Of a stretch of DNA of 64,000 bases, positions 35,320 through 44,934 are shown one piece after another. The notes under the pieces are model-generated. The model ran no database searches, was not told the DNA's origin, and saw nothing but the letters and a program-made list of their open reading frames with translations. The DNA is taken from contig LT629764.1 of NCBI GenBank assembly GCA_900105225.1, positions 3,926,501-3,990,500 of the forward strand. The letters run 5' to 3'. The position numbers and the translations under genes were made by a program. Each line of letters starts with the position of its first letter. Position 1 is the first letter of the stretch. Origin of the DNA: Paenibacillaceae bacterium GAS479 (GTDB lineage Bacteria; Bacillota; Bacilli; Paenibacillales; Paenibacillaceae).

Positions 35320-35989
35320 TGTCATCACTCCTTGGTACGGTTGGCCTTCGTTCAACTTCAGGTCCCCGCAGGAGCGCCGTAGGGGGAGCCTTCACCATCC
35401 TTTTCGGATTAGGGGATCGGCCTGTTGCAGCTGCAAGCGGGGACTCGCAGCCAAGGGACGTGGCATCTGCCGTGGACCTGGTCCTTACCGCAGTTTGGGG
35501 AGTTGGCGCTTGTTCCGCTTCCTGTCCGACCGGCGAAGCGCTGTTGCTACTTTGGAAAAGCAACGTTGGCTTGCCGGTAGGTCCATCAACGAGGCCAATT
35601 GCAGTCATGCCGGCGCGGAAGCACATGTTCAAGCTGGCAGTATTGTCTGCGGCGACACGACAGGCGAGCGAGCCCCAGAGCAGCTGTAGCTTGAGCAGCA
35701 GCCCGCTGCCCGCGCCGCGTCCGCGCGCCGGTGGCGAGACGGCGACAAGACAGGCCTCGCGGCCTGCCTTGCGGGCGAAAGCGGCGCCTGCCGGGCGCCC
35801 ATCCTGCAAGAGGACGGCGACCGCGGCCTCTGGTGCGCTTTCGCTGGCCTCAAGCTCCGAAGGCCGCATCGCTTGCAACGCGGCGAGACCGGTTGCCGAC
35901 AGGCGGCCGCCTCCCCAAGCGATCATCATCCGGATCAGCTGCTCCCGGCTGCGAGTCCATTGCTTTGGTGTCAGGAGCACTATTTTCAT
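35276..35989 (-). CDS. GNAT-family N-acetyltransferase
   Basis: 237 residues. The acetyl-CoA loop is seen in SPPARGRGAGSGLLLKL (about residues 84-100), followed by CRVAADNTASLNMCFRAGM, a usual GNAT pattern (N..A..L/F). The last 80 residues are polar and low complexity. GGAGGCG precedes the ATG. It sits inside the YheC/D run with a one-base gap on one side and an overlap on the other, so it is probably made with those proteins and may acetylate their product or substrate; that is inference. Confidence 0.75.
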   Translation of the reverse strand: MKIVLLTPKQWTRSREQLIRMMIAWGGGRLSATGLAALQAMRPSELEASESAPEAAVAVLLQDGRPAGAAFARKAGREACLVAVSPPARGRGAGSGLLLKLQLLWGSLACRVAADNTASLNMCFRAGMTAIGLVDGPTGKPTLLFQSSNSASPVGQEAEQAPTPQTAVRTRSTADATSLGCESPLAAATGRSPNPKRMVKAPPTALLRGPEVERRPTVPRSDDNDTAHTRHFNVIPR

Positions 35990-35990
35990 T

Positions 35991-37145
35991 TTATTCGCCT
36001 CCAGCCGTTACCGGCTTTGCTGTTCGCATCAAAAAGGAACCGTAATGGAAGATGCGCTCCAGCGATTTCTTGCGGATATGAGGCTCATCAAACTTCATCG
36101 GCTTGGCGTTAGCTTCGAAAAACCAAAGATTGCCATTTTCGTCGACTCCGAGATCCATTGACATTTCGCCATAGATGCGACCGCTTGCCGACTCAATCTG
36201 CTTGGCCAGTTGCATACAGGCGAGGCGTGACTTGCCAAGCAGTTCGCGGGCCTTCTCTGCCCCGAATGTGTGGACCAGCAGCTTTTCTGGATCTTCGATG
36301 CTGCCGCCGCGCGGTACATGGGTCGTAATGCTTTTAGTACCCGCAACACGGGCGCCGATACCGGTGACTGACCATTTCCCAACCGTGTTTTTCTGCACTA
36401 GCGCGCGTAAGTCGAACTGCCTTTCCTCATAAGAGGCCAGATCGATGCCTTGCTGAGCAATATACTCTTCGCCGCTGCTCTCTTTAAGGATACGCGACCA
36501 CAGCTTGCTTACCGTCGAGCAATTATAGGTGCAGCTTTTTTTCTTTTGCTGAATGCGCAGTCGGTACGGGAGAGTTGTTCCCTCCATGATCCGGATCGTC
36601 ATGATGCCCTTGCCAGCCTTGCCGCTAACCGGCTTCAGGTACAGGTAGGGATGTTTGCTCATCATGCGGATTAGTCCGGAGCTCGTAGCCATTTTGCGCG
36701 TAGTTGGAATGTAGCTCCTTGTTATCTGCGAGTTTTTGAGCCACTCGAACAGTTCCCACTTATTGAAAAATGAGGGGTTAAACACACCTTTGACGCGCGG
36801 GCTCTCGAGTAGCTGGCTCAGCTTGCGCTGAACATTCGGCTGCAGTTCATCCTCCCGCAGAGGAATCCGGTTATAGACGAGATCCGGGAAAGGGAAGAGA
36901 CCCCTTTCCCATTCATCGGTCTCTTCATTCAGAGAGAAGCCGTAAAGCAGAGGTTGGGTCAGCTTCAGGCTACGCGCTGTCAATACGTACACGACAAACC
37001 CTTTTTCCCTGCCGGTACGGATCAAGTCCTCAAAATTGGCTCGGTTCCCACGGAAGCCATGCTTGGGTGCAGCCATCGTCAGGATGGCCATAATAGGCCG
37101 CTTGCCGGATAAATCCGCGTAACCGGAGGGTTGCTCATGATCCAT
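35991..37145 (-). CDS. YheC/YheD family ATP-grasp protein
   Basis: 384 residues, YheC-sized. Motifs: MAILTMAAPKHGFRGNRANF, YLYLKPVSGKAGKGIMTIR as the ATP loop, YIAQQGIDLASYEERQFDLR and the metal-binding end LWFFEANAKPMKFDEP. GGGAGGGATAGC precedes the ATG, which overlaps the stop of the upstream paralogue by one base. ATP-grasp enzymes form carboxylate-amine bonds, but no substrate is known for this family. Confidence 0.88.
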   Translation of the reverse strand: MDHEQPSGYADLSGKRPIMAILTMAAPKHGFRGNRANFEDLIRTGREKGFVVYVLTARSLKLTQPLLYGFSLNEETDEWERGLFPFPDLVYNRIPLREDELQPNVQRKLSQLLESPRVKGVFNPSFFNKWELFEWLKNSQITRSYIPTTRKMATSSGLIRMMSKHPYLYLKPVSGKAGKGIMTIRIMEGTTLPYRLRIQQKKKSCTYNCSTVSKLWSRILKESSGEEYIAQQGIDLASYEERQFDLRALVQKNTVGKWSVTGIGARVAGTKSITTHVPRGGSIEDPEKLLVHTFGAEKARELLGKSRLACMQLAKQIESASGRIYGEMSMDLGVDENGNLWFFEANAKPMKFDEPHIRKKSLERIFHYGSFLMRTAKPVTAGGE

Positions 37146-38515
37146 TAGCTATCCCTCCCCCGGAAGTGGCTCAGGTACAAGCAATGTTCCAGGATGTACT
37201 CAAGCGACGCGCGTCCCTCCATTTTCAAGGCAGGATGTTTGAAGATCGAACGTCCCGGCTTGGCGTTGGCTTCGAACATCCACACTTCGCCATCTTTATC
37301 GATGCCAAGGTCCAAGCCCAGCTCACCGAGTCGATGCGGGTAATTGCGCTCAATCGCCTCCGACATTTTCACTGCGACTCGTTTGGCCTTCTCCAGCACC
37401 TCGTCGGCTTGGTTGCCAAATGTGCGCGAGAGCGCGCTGCCTGGAGTCATAAGCGAGCCGCCATTTTTGATATGCGTCGTGACGCTGCCCTTACCGGCTT
37501 TTTTCGCTCCGATTCCTGCTGTCACCCATTCGTTCTGGCCGTTCTTGTGCATATGGAACCGGAAATCCAGCGGGCATGAATCTATCTCGACGAGCCGGAT
37601 GCCCTGCTGTACGACATAACTCTCGAAGGAGCTGCCATGCCTAGCATGCAGGATGCGCATCAGTTCTTCGAAGTTTCCGAAGCGCAGCAGCACGTTTTTG
37701 CCACCGTTGCGATAGCGGGCGAAATAACCTTTTTTCGGGTGGTAGGTCAAGCGATAGATTCCTGCACCGAGACTGCCACCGCTTGGCTTGAAGTAGACGA
37801 AGTGGTGTTTCTCTAGCAATTCGCGAATCTTTTCGTCGCTCGGACCGGAAATGGATTCCGGGAGGTGGCGGAGTGCTTCCACATCCTTGTCGAGCAGCTT
37901 GTAGACGTCGGCTTTATTGAAAAAGCTCCAATTGAAGAAAGGAATGCCTTTGCGCACGAAGCGCTCACGCAGCGAGCTGATCTGGGACCCGGTCTCCGCT
38001 TTACGGCTCGGCAGCCGATTGTAGACAACGTCGGGAAGCGGCACCGTTTTCCGGTACCAGGCACCATCGGAGTTCAGAAAATAGCCGTTCACCGTCTCAT
38101 CCAACCAGTTGATGTCGCGAGGGGTGAAGCCAAAAAAGTAGGCCTTGTTATCCCCGAGTTGGATCAGCTCCTTGATGAAGCTGGTCCGGGTACCGAAGGG
38201 CAGTGAGGAGCTGACGTAGCCGTCGCTAAGAATGCCGACCAGAGGTCCAAGCTGTACTTCATCTTCAGTGGAGTGAAGCATGAACACATTGCCTGACTTC
38301 GGGATGCGGATTTTATCACGCAGTGCGGAGCTCAAAAAGACATGGTTGCCTTCGCGGTTGACCGCCTTTACCGGCGCTGTGATCGTCTCACGACCGAGCT
38401 TGATTTGCAGCTTCTTTTTCTCCGACAGCTTCAGTGATCGGTACAGCGACCCGGATAAATATACGATGCGATCGCTCTTATCCGAGAAATGCACGTTGCA
38501 CAAAGTAAGACTCAT
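37145..38515 (-). CDS. YheC/YheD family ATP-grasp protein with N-terminal beta domain
   Basis: 456 residues, YheD-sized. About 115 N-terminal residues form a small beta domain (LCNVHFSDKSDRIVYLSGSL, KAVNREGNHVFLS), then LGPLVGILSDGY begins the ATP-grasp part, with FVYFKPSGGSLGAGIYRLT, YVVQQGIRLVEIDSCPLDFR and EVWMFEANAKPGRSIF. AGGAGG precedes the ATG. Similar domain layout to the paralogue at 39771. Confidence 0.88.
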   Translation of the reverse strand: MSLTLCNVHFSDKSDRIVYLSGSLYRSLKLSEKKKLQIKLGRETITAPVKAVNREGNHVFLSSALRDKIRIPKSGNVFMLHSTEDEVQLGPLVGILSDGYVSSSLPFGTRTSFIKELIQLGDNKAYFFGFTPRDINWLDETVNGYFLNSDGAWYRKTVPLPDVVYNRLPSRKAETGSQISSLRERFVRKGIPFFNWSFFNKADVYKLLDKDVEALRHLPESISGPSDEKIRELLEKHHFVYFKPSGGSLGAGIYRLTYHPKKGYFARYRNGGKNVLLRFGNFEELMRILHARHGSSFESYVVQQGIRLVEIDSCPLDFRFHMHKNGQNEWVTAGIGAKKAGKGSVTTHIKNGGSLMTPGSALSRTFGNQADEVLEKAKRVAVKMSEAIERNYPHRLGELGLDLGIDKDGEVWMFEANAKPGRSIFKHPALKMEGRASLEYILEHCLYLSHFRGRDS

Positions 38516-38587
38516 GAGGAACCTCCTGAACGTTCTGTCGCTTGGTTGATCGATCTATATCTATAGGAATGGGCGTGCCATTTAAGC

Positions 38588-39736
38588 TCATCTAAAGGAA
38601 GCTTCCGGCGCTGCGGATGTTAGGCCCTGGCCCTCGCTAAGCAGGCGCGCGTACAGAAGCGGACGCTCTACTGCCGTTCGGGCGATGCCTCCGGGAAAGG
38701 CGGCGAACGCTTCTCGACCGGGCCTAGAGTTCATTTCCAGCAGCCAAAGACGGCCGTCCGGGGTGACGCCGAAGTCAAGACCCAGCTCTGCAAAACGTCC
38801 GAAGGCGCTCTCCGCGGCATCCGCGGCCGACAGTGCCAGACGGTCGATCTTCCCGGCGCATTGCTCGGCAGCTTCGTGGCCGAGCAGCAGGGCGAGGCCG
38901 TCCCGTGCTGGCAGCGCCTCGCCTCCGCCATACAGGTTGGAGGCGATTCCACCTGGTCTGCCGCGGCGCATTGCCGTGCCGGTGAGTCGCCAACGGCCGC
39001 GGCCGTCTTTCTGCACGAGAGCCCGGATGTCGAAAGGGCGTCCCTGGCGATCACAAAGCGGCAACTGTGGCTGGATAATGTAACGTTTGCCCCCAACGAG
39101 CCGGGTGATAAGCTCTGCTGCAGCATTCAGATCTGGCTGCTCACTGCGCAGCGGGCGGCCATCGTTGCTTCGTCCGCGCACAAGCCAGCCGCTGTCCTGT
39201 GGAGCGGCGGCAATGACGCCGCGCCCCTTCATACCTCCGTCCGGCTTGAGAAAAACGGAGCCCCAGCGGCTCATCGCTTCCTTTACGGTGTCCACATCGT
39301 TCAGCAGCAGCGTGGGAGGCGCCAGTTCAGCCAGCTCTGGACTGCTGCATCGCAGAGCCTCGTACTGGGAGCTCTTTCCTGGCATCCAGCCATTCAGCAG
39401 CACATGGGGGCGAAGCGTATTGAGGCGGTGAAGCAGTTCGGCGTGACCTCGACGTCCTGCGGCGGCGAGCGGCCCGCAGCGGTCATAGATGACGGAGGGA
39501 AGCGGTACAACTCGCTCTAGCCACTCACCGCCTTCTCTCACATAACCGGTCAGACTGCTGGATTTCGGGCGGAAGCCTTCCAGCCTGAACACATAAAGCG
39601 ACAGGCGCAGCTCCTCCGCACGCTGTGCCAGCGCAGAGAGGAACCCATCCTCGGGCAGTCTCAGGCGACCGCTTGACGAATCTAGTTTCGGTGCGCCTCC
39701 GATCATTACTCCGATTCCGCCAGCCGACCCCTTCAT
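38588..39736 (-). CDS. YheC/YheD family ATP-grasp protein (short form)
   Basis: 382 residues. GIGVMIGGAPKLDS at the start, GSVFLKPDGGMKGRGVIAA as the ATP loop, YIIQPQLPLCDRQGRPFDIR (QP replaces the usual QQG) and LWLLEMNSRPGREAFAAFPG. More GC-rich and more divergent than the others. AAAGGAGGCGG precedes the ATG. A 72-base gap separates it from the next paralogue downstream. Confidence 0.87.
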   Translation of the reverse strand: MKGSAGGIGVMIGGAPKLDSSSGRLRLPEDGFLSALAQRAEELRLSLYVFRLEGFRPKSSSLTGYVREGGEWLERVVPLPSVIYDRCGPLAAAGRRGHAELLHRLNTLRPHVLLNGWMPGKSSQYEALRCSSPELAELAPPTLLLNDVDTVKEAMSRWGSVFLKPDGGMKGRGVIAAAPQDSGWLVRGRSNDGRPLRSEQPDLNAAAELITRLVGGKRYIIQPQLPLCDRQGRPFDIRALVQKDGRGRWRLTGTAMRRGRPGGIASNLYGGGEALPARDGLALLLGHEAAEQCAGKIDRLALSAADAAESAFGRFAELGLDFGVTPDGRLWLLEMNSRPGREAFAAFPGGIARTAVERPLLYARLLSEGQGLTSAAPEASFR

Positions 39737-39770
39737 GCCGCCGCCTCCTTTATTAGTGGTGTTGATCCTA

Positions 39771-41138
39771 CTAAAAACCGGCCAGGTACCTGGAATATTG
39801 AATCATATTTCGTACGGATGGTCGGATCTTGTTCTCATTCAGCGGTGTGTTGTCGTTCTTTGATGGCTTGGAGTTTACTTCCAGCAGCCATACTCTACCT
39901 CCAGTATCCATTGCCAGGTCGATGCCCAGCTCGCCAAAATGGGCAGGTATCCGCTCCTCGATCCCCTTGGCAATGTCCAAAGCTGCCCTCTCCAGCTTGC
40001 TGTTCGCACCGGCTTTTAACCCGGGGGGCAGGTTGCTTCGGCCTACTGCATCCAACACTCTGCTGAGCGTACCGCCTCGTGCGAGATTAGATACAAAGTG
40101 GTTGCTGCCTGCGGTACGCGCTACGATTGAGGTGATCACCCAGTCGCCGGTTTTGTTCCGCTGCACGAGCGCCCGGAAGTCGACCGGCCGCTTGCCTATG
40201 TCAATCAGCGTCAATCCCTGCTGAAGTTGATAGCGGACCACTTTCATCTTGCCGCTGAGCGAGCTATAAAACTTAGCCAGGCTTGGATAGTTTTTGTTCT
40301 GGATGCCATCGGATGCCGTGTAGGTAGCAAGGACGGTCTCATCTTCCAAACGGCTCATTTTAATAATTCCTTTTCCCAAACTGCCGCGTACCGGCTTGAG
40401 GAAAACGGTAGCATGCCGTGCGGCGATGACTTTTAGGTCGGTGAAACTTCGGAGCAGCCGCGATTCCGGAAGGTACTTGGTCAGCGAGGTGTCCTTGGAC
40501 AGAGCATCGAATACTTCGTGTTTATCAAGAAATTTTTCGTTGAACACTTGCGTGCCGTAACGTGACTTGGCTTCCTTAAACAATTGCTGCACCGAAGACT
40601 GGTTCTCCAGCTTGCGTGCAGTGAGCCGGTTGTTCACGACATCTGGCATCGGCATACTGGTTTTATGCCAGCCTTGGGTGTCGTTAACCCAGCCTTCCAG
40701 CCTTGGACCGGGTCCTGCCGCATCAGGAGTGAAAAAGTACACATAAGCCCCTTGGGCGGCGCATGCGTCGACCAGCTCTTGGCAGAACAACGTAATGGAA
40801 CCAAATGGGCGGTCCAGCTGCTGCGGATAGTCGCGGCTGACCAGTACTCCGATCAGCGGTCCGAGCGACAGCGTCTGAGTGCTTTGACGGTACTGGATGC
40901 ACAGCGTCGCGTCTCCTGAGATGCCCATATTCCGGGCCAATGCCGGGCTGATGCGCATCTTGGTGCTCTTGCCGCCGGATACGATCTGGACCGTGCAGCG
41001 GTATGAGCCGAACCTCAAGGTAAGATTGGAGCCAAGTGGTATTTTGTGAAACTTGGCATAAGCGTCGCCTAACATGATTGAATCGTCGGCTCCGTGGCTT
41101 CCTTGGGACACCTGGACGGCGATTTTGGATTTGAGCAT
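39771..41138 (-). CDS. YheC/YheD family ATP-grasp protein with N-terminal beta domain
   Basis: 455 residues, first gene of the cluster. The N-terminal domain (IAVQVSQGSHGADDSIMLGD) is followed by SLGPLIGVLVSRDYPQ and the ATP-grasp motifs ATVFLKPVRGSLGKGIIKM, YQLQQGLTLIDIGKRPVDFR and VWLLEVNSKPSKNDNTPLNE. The frame is open 27 codons further upstream, but GAAGGAG lies just before the ATG at 41138. No promoter is obvious in the short divergent gap to the YheA-like gene. Confidence 0.88.
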   Translation of the reverse strand: MLKSKIAVQVSQGSHGADDSIMLGDAYAKFHKIPLGSNLTLRFGSYRCTVQIVSGGKSTKMRISPALARNMGISGDATLCIQYRQSTQTLSLGPLIGVLVSRDYPQQLDRPFGSITLFCQELVDACAAQGAYVYFFTPDAAGPGPRLEGWVNDTQGWHKTSMPMPDVVNNRLTARKLENQSSVQQLFKEAKSRYGTQVFNEKFLDKHEVFDALSKDTSLTKYLPESRLLRSFTDLKVIAARHATVFLKPVRGSLGKGIIKMSRLEDETVLATYTASDGIQNKNYPSLAKFYSSLSGKMKVVRYQLQQGLTLIDIGKRPVDFRALVQRNKTGDWVITSIVARTAGSNHFVSNLARGGTLSRVLDAVGRSNLPPGLKAGANSKLERAALDIAKGIEERIPAHFGELGIDLAMDTGGRVWLLEVNSKPSKNDNTPLNENKIRPSVRNMIQYSRYLAGF

Positions 41139-41368
41139 CGGAAAATCTCCTTCCAGAGCGAAGGGTAAAGCATGGCAGGTAAGGAACGTGGAACGAATTA
41201 GTTCATCATATGAGGACATCTACCCTATGGTTCTGGGCGCAACGTAAGAAGGACGGGACGCTTTGTACCTCTGCCTAAATGAAGATGGACTGGAATCCAT
41301 GCCGTTTTTTTGCCTGGCGGGCTGGGCGGGTGTTATGATGGGCAAAGTAGAACAAGGGAGATGAAGCC

Positions 41369-41707
41369 ATGAACGTATATGACAAAGCTTACGAATTGGC
41401 CAAAGCTCTGGAGGAAAGTCATGAGGCGAAGGATGTTCGCGCGGCAAGAGCTGCCGCTGACGCCGACCCTGATGCCCGCCGGATGCTGTTCGATTTTCAG
41501 AAGCAGCAGGTAGATCTGCAGCAGCGCATGATGTCCGGTGAGGAGCCATCTGCCGAAGAACTCGAAGGCCTCAATCGGCTGTACGAAGTGCTTAGCATGA
41601 ACCCGCTTGTGCAGCGTTATTTTGAAGCCGAGAAGCGGCTGTCGGTCGTGATTGAGGACGTGAATCGCATTATCGGCAACTCGTTGTCAGCGCTCTTGCT
41701 TTCCTAA
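41369..41707 (+). CDS. YheA-like UPF0342 / YlbF-YmcA family protein
   Basis: 112 residues, fully helical: YDKAYELAKALEES, LFDFQKQQVDLQQRMMSGEEPSAEE, EKRLSVVIEDVNRIIG. This matches B. subtilis YheA (UPF0342), a relative of YlbF and YmcA, which act in RNA-processing regulation. In B. subtilis yheA is close to yheC and yheD, as here, though divergent in this window. GGGAGATGAAGCC precedes the ATG. Confidence 0.82.
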   Translation: MNVYDKAYELAKALEESHEAKDVRAARAAADADPDARRMLFDFQKQQVDLQQRMMSGEEPSAEELEGLNRLYEVLSMNPLVQRYFEAEKRLSVVIEDVNRIIGNSLSALLLS

Positions 41708-41789
41708 AACTCCACCCCCGGCATGTTTGTCCCCCTCCTTGCATAGGATGGTAAAGACAAGCCAACCGGCTAAGGGGAGGAATTCGGGA

Positions 41790-42068
41790 ATGAGATTGGG
41801 AAAGTGGAAGCACGGCATCTATATGCTTGCCGCGCTTGGCATGCTGGCGTACGCGCTGCCGAGGTTGGAGCTCGATAGCGCTTGGACGGCAGCCACTGTG
41901 TTCGGTGTATTATGGTCGGCACTAGCGTTGCTGGTCATCGCAGCGAATTTGCGCGTGCTGATCAGCGACAGGGAGCGAGAGCGCAAGCGGATATCCGCCA
42001 TTCGCAGGCAGCAAGCTTTTCAGGCCGGCAAGCGGTTGGAGCAGCAGCAGAAGAGGCGCTCCCGCTGA
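41790..42068 (+). CDS. Small two-TM membrane protein
   Basis: 92 residues from an ATG with GGGGAGG upstream; the frame is open 21 codons earlier without such a site. Two hydrophobic segments (GIYMLAALGMLAYAL and VFGVLWSALALLVIAANL) are followed by a very basic tail (RERERKRISAIRRQQ). Not recognised. A strong terminator follows. Confidence 0.65.
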   Translation: MRLGKWKHGIYMLAALGMLAYALPRLELDSAWTAATVFGVLWSALALLVIAANLRVLISDRERERKRISAIRRQQAFQAGKRLEQQQKRRSR

Positions 42069-42134
42069 GCGGAAGCTTGGCGAACATGCCAAGATGCCGA
42101 TATCTGGTTAGGTACCAATCTAGCTTCCGCATCT

Positions 42135-42188
42135 AAAAAGGACCATCCAATCGGTAGCCACAAGGCTTTCGATTGGATGGTCCTTTTT
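42135..42188. terminator. Long bidirectional terminator
   Basis: AAAAAGGACCATCCAATC pairs perfectly with GATTGGATGGTCCTTTTT, an 18-bp stem with T runs on both strands. Beyond it, up to 42300, imperfect copies of GCTGGTATGT occur. Confidence 0.92.
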
Positions 42189-42307
42189 ATTATGTAGAAT
42201 CTTCGGGCGGCTGCTTGTAGATTGCAGCACGTAGATTGCTGGTATGTGTGCTACTGGTATGTCCACTGCTGGTATATATGCTATATGTACATCGCTGCTC
42301 ATATACA

Positions 42308-43741
42308 TTACTCGCGTCCGGCAGCAGACTCATGGTCTGCATGCTCGTAACGTCCAGCATGCTGGACGTTGTAAGTTACCGGCGTACATGGCAGCAGTAC
42401 GGACACTGCCAACAGGCCGTCTTCCATAGCGGCAGAGACATGACCCCGATAGTAATGTGCTCTTTCCTGTACGACGGCCAGGCCTAGTCCGCTGTGGCCG
42501 TCTTCTTTTGTGCTGAAGCCAGGCCGGAACATGCGTCGCAACTCTTCGCCCTTCAACTGTACTCGGCAGCGGTTCAGGACGCGAATGAGCAGCCCGTCCC
42601 CCTGTAACGAGATTTCCAGTCGAACCTCGCGTTCCTGTGCCGGCATAAATCGAGCTTCATCCATTGCATTGTCGAGCAGATTGCCGATGATTCTGACAAC
42701 GTCTACACCTTTGAGCGGAGGCAGCTCGCTGGCGTCGGCCAGTGTCCCAAGCTCGTAGCTCAGCCGAATTCCCGCTACTTGCGCAACACCTTGCTTGACG
42801 CTTAATAGCGCGGCAACAGCCGGAAATGGAAGCTCTGCAAGGCGGGCAACGGTTGCGTTGACGCCGTTGATTTCGTCCATAACCTCCTGCATGTAGGAGA
42901 GCAGATCTTCTCTCTTGTTCATTTTGAGCATCAAATGCATCGTCTGAACTTGGTTCACGAAGTCATGTCGTTGTCCGCGGATCGTAGACAGCATATCGAC
43001 CATTTCCCCAGCGAGCATCTCCTCGGAGTAGATCGAGCCCTCGCGTTTTTTGGCCTTGGAAATCAAGTTCAGCGCCATCAGCAGCACCGGTGCGGTCGAG
43101 AGCAACGATAGAAGAAACAAGAGAGCGGGCAGGCCGCCTCTCTCTTGGGACGGATTCACATACTGCGAGTAGAACAGGACGCCGAGCAATAACATCTGGA
43201 TGAATACAATCATGCAAAAATAAAATAGAGGAGCAGCGGATGCCCGGGTCAGCAGTTCCTTCAGCCGAGCTCCGGGATACCAGCGCTTGTGGCGCATGAA
43301 CCATGCTCCCGCCGCGAACAGCAGGAATGATGGCCAACCGGCCATCATTTTGACCCAGTATGGACCTTCATAAATTTCCTTGAACTCGAATAATGAGGTT
43401 GCAAACATCAGCGTTGCTAAATCTGATAACGTTACGAACAGAATCATAAACAGCTGCAGCACGAGCCGGGTCCGCAGGCGGAACATCGGGAAGAACAGCC
43501 ATATTAGAAGTCCCATGGACAATAATGAGTTCGTCACATGCACCGCCATAGGGACTTGTAAGAAGAACAAATCCGAGTAGAACATCGATGTTGCCGATAA
43601 CAGTACAATTCGTTTCCAATAGGCATCAGGTCTGATGCCGATAAATAATAGGCTAAAGACGAAAAAGATTACCATCTGAGGTAAAGAGAGAAGAAAATAA
43701 ACTTCAAGAAAATATAGAATGGAACTGCCAACCGGGTGCAT
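42308..43741 (-). CDS. Sensor histidine kinase, GHKL/Spo0B type
   Basis: 477 residues. Six or so membrane segments fill residues 1-230. The cytoplasmic part has the phospho-acceptor motif RGQRHDFVNQVQTM, N-box NLLDNAMDEA and G-box GHSGLGLAVV, the pattern of AgrC, CitA or DcuS-type kinases with a Spo0B-like dimerisation helix pair. AAAGGAG precedes the ATG. The last 25 residues are unusual and coincide with a 22-bp perfect palindrome (42349-42370). No response regulator gene is next to it. Confidence 0.85.
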   Translation of the reverse strand: MHPVGSSILYFLEVYFLLSLPQMVIFFVFSLLFIGIRPDAYWKRIVLLSATSMFYSDLFFLQVPMAVHVTNSLLSMGLLIWLFFPMFRLRTRLVLQLFMILFVTLSDLATLMFATSLFEFKEIYEGPYWVKMMAGWPSFLLFAAGAWFMRHKRWYPGARLKELLTRASAAPLFYFCMIVFIQMLLLGVLFYSQYVNPSQERGGLPALLFLLSLLSTAPVLLMALNLISKAKKREGSIYSEEMLAGEMVDMLSTIRGQRHDFVNQVQTMHLMLKMNKREDLLSYMQEVMDEINGVNATVARLAELPFPAVAALLSVKQGVAQVAGIRLSYELGTLADASELPPLKGVDVVRIIGNLLDNAMDEARFMPAQEREVRLEISLQGDGLLIRVLNRCRVQLKGEELRRMFRPGFSTKEDGHSGLGLAVVQERAHYYRGHVSAAMEDGLLAVSVLLPCTPVTYNVQHAGRYEHADHESAAGRE

Positions 43742-43881
43742 GGTAAAGCTCCTTTAGAGTCAACTCTCAAGTAAAAACGTTCGATTATGAGATTTGACTC
43801 TAACTTTACTTGGTTTTATGAAAAAAAGAAACGGGTTTCTATCGCCGTATAATGTAAACATTCAGCAGTTGCCTGAATGAA

Positions 43882-44934
43882 TCAGCGAGTTACGCTGGTG
43901 AGTTGCAGCTCGCTGCGGCAAGCTGTAATAAAAGCATCTGGCTCATCGACATGCAGGCAGATCCGATCTAGATGCAGAATGCGTCCAAACATTCCGGTAA
44001 TAGGAATCTTTTGTGCGAGGATCAGCATGACATTAGAGTCCGTTCCGCTAGGAACAAAGGCTGAGCGCTTCTCCTCGGGGCTCAGCTCAAGGTTGTTGAC
44101 ACGGGAGACGGAGAGCAGCTCATCCCGCTTGATACGACCGACCAGTTGCAAGCCGTACTGAATTCGCAGCTCCTGCTGTGCAACCTGGATTGGGTAGAGC
44201 CGCATGGCTCGATAGTCCGCTACCATCAACAGGATGAGATAGAGATTGCTAAGCGATGTAATCCAAGCGAGTGCTGGCGAGAATTGATGTAGAAGAAAAT
44301 GCAAGGCTACCCCCTCGAGCAGAAGCAGCTTACTGAAAATTAGTACAAGCACTAGCCTCCCGGAACGGCGATCGGTGCTGAAAGCAGTTGGGGCTAGCGG
44401 AGCTGGAGAGGTTTTGGTCCAGGAGAAAAAAAGAGAGTAAAACACACTGAGCTCATGCGTCAGCATAGCGGAGACAAAATTTATGCCAAAGGCGAATTGA
44501 ATGTCCTGCCGGATGGAGTCGAGTGGGTTGCCGGATTTTCCGTCACGTCCAACATGTCTAGCACGGAGCAGAATCCGTCCGAAGCGAAAGGCTTGCAGGG
44601 TGAGCAGAGCCAGCTCTAGCGGAATTATGATTTTACCAATCGGGGCGATTGCAGTACGGTCAGAGGGGGGTAACATCAAGTAAACGGTAATATAGCCCAG
44701 CAGGATTATCGGAATAGCCATCGTTATGGAGCGGCGAAGGGGCCGCTTGCTCAGCAGAATGAGCAGGAATGGCAGTACAAGCATGAAGTCGAGGGCGATT
44801 GCTAAAGACAATGCGGAGCGATTCGATTCGTACAGGGAGCTCTGGATAAGAATGAGATCGAACAGGATAATGGCTGAAGCTAGCAGTAGAAGAGCGATTT
44901 TTGGTGGAAATCGAAACCAGCTGTTTCTTGACAT
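43882..44934 (-). CDS. Polytopic membrane protein of unknown function
   Basis: 350 residues, with about seven hydrophobic segments in the first 260 (IALLLLASAIILFDLILI, LDFMLVLPFLLILLS, LVLVLIFSKLLLLEGVALHF) and a soluble C-terminal region. Not recognised. The start at 44934 follows GAGGAGACC; an ATG six codons upstream overlaps that site. It shares orientation with the sensor kinase, with 140 bases between. Confidence 0.65.
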   Translation of the reverse strand: MSRNSWFRFPPKIALLLLASAIILFDLILIQSSLYESNRSALSLAIALDFMLVLPFLLILLSKRPLRRSITMAIPIILLGYITVYLMLPPSDRTAIAPIGKIIIPLELALLTLQAFRFGRILLRARHVGRDGKSGNPLDSIRQDIQFAFGINFVSAMLTHELSVFYSLFFSWTKTSPAPLAPTAFSTDRRSGRLVLVLIFSKLLLLEGVALHFLLHQFSPALAWITSLSNLYLILLMVADYRAMRLYPIQVAQQELRIQYGLQLVGRIKRDELLSVSRVNNLELSPEEKRSAFVPSGTDSNVMLILAQKIPITGMFGRILHLDRICLHVDEPDAFITACRSELQLTSVTR

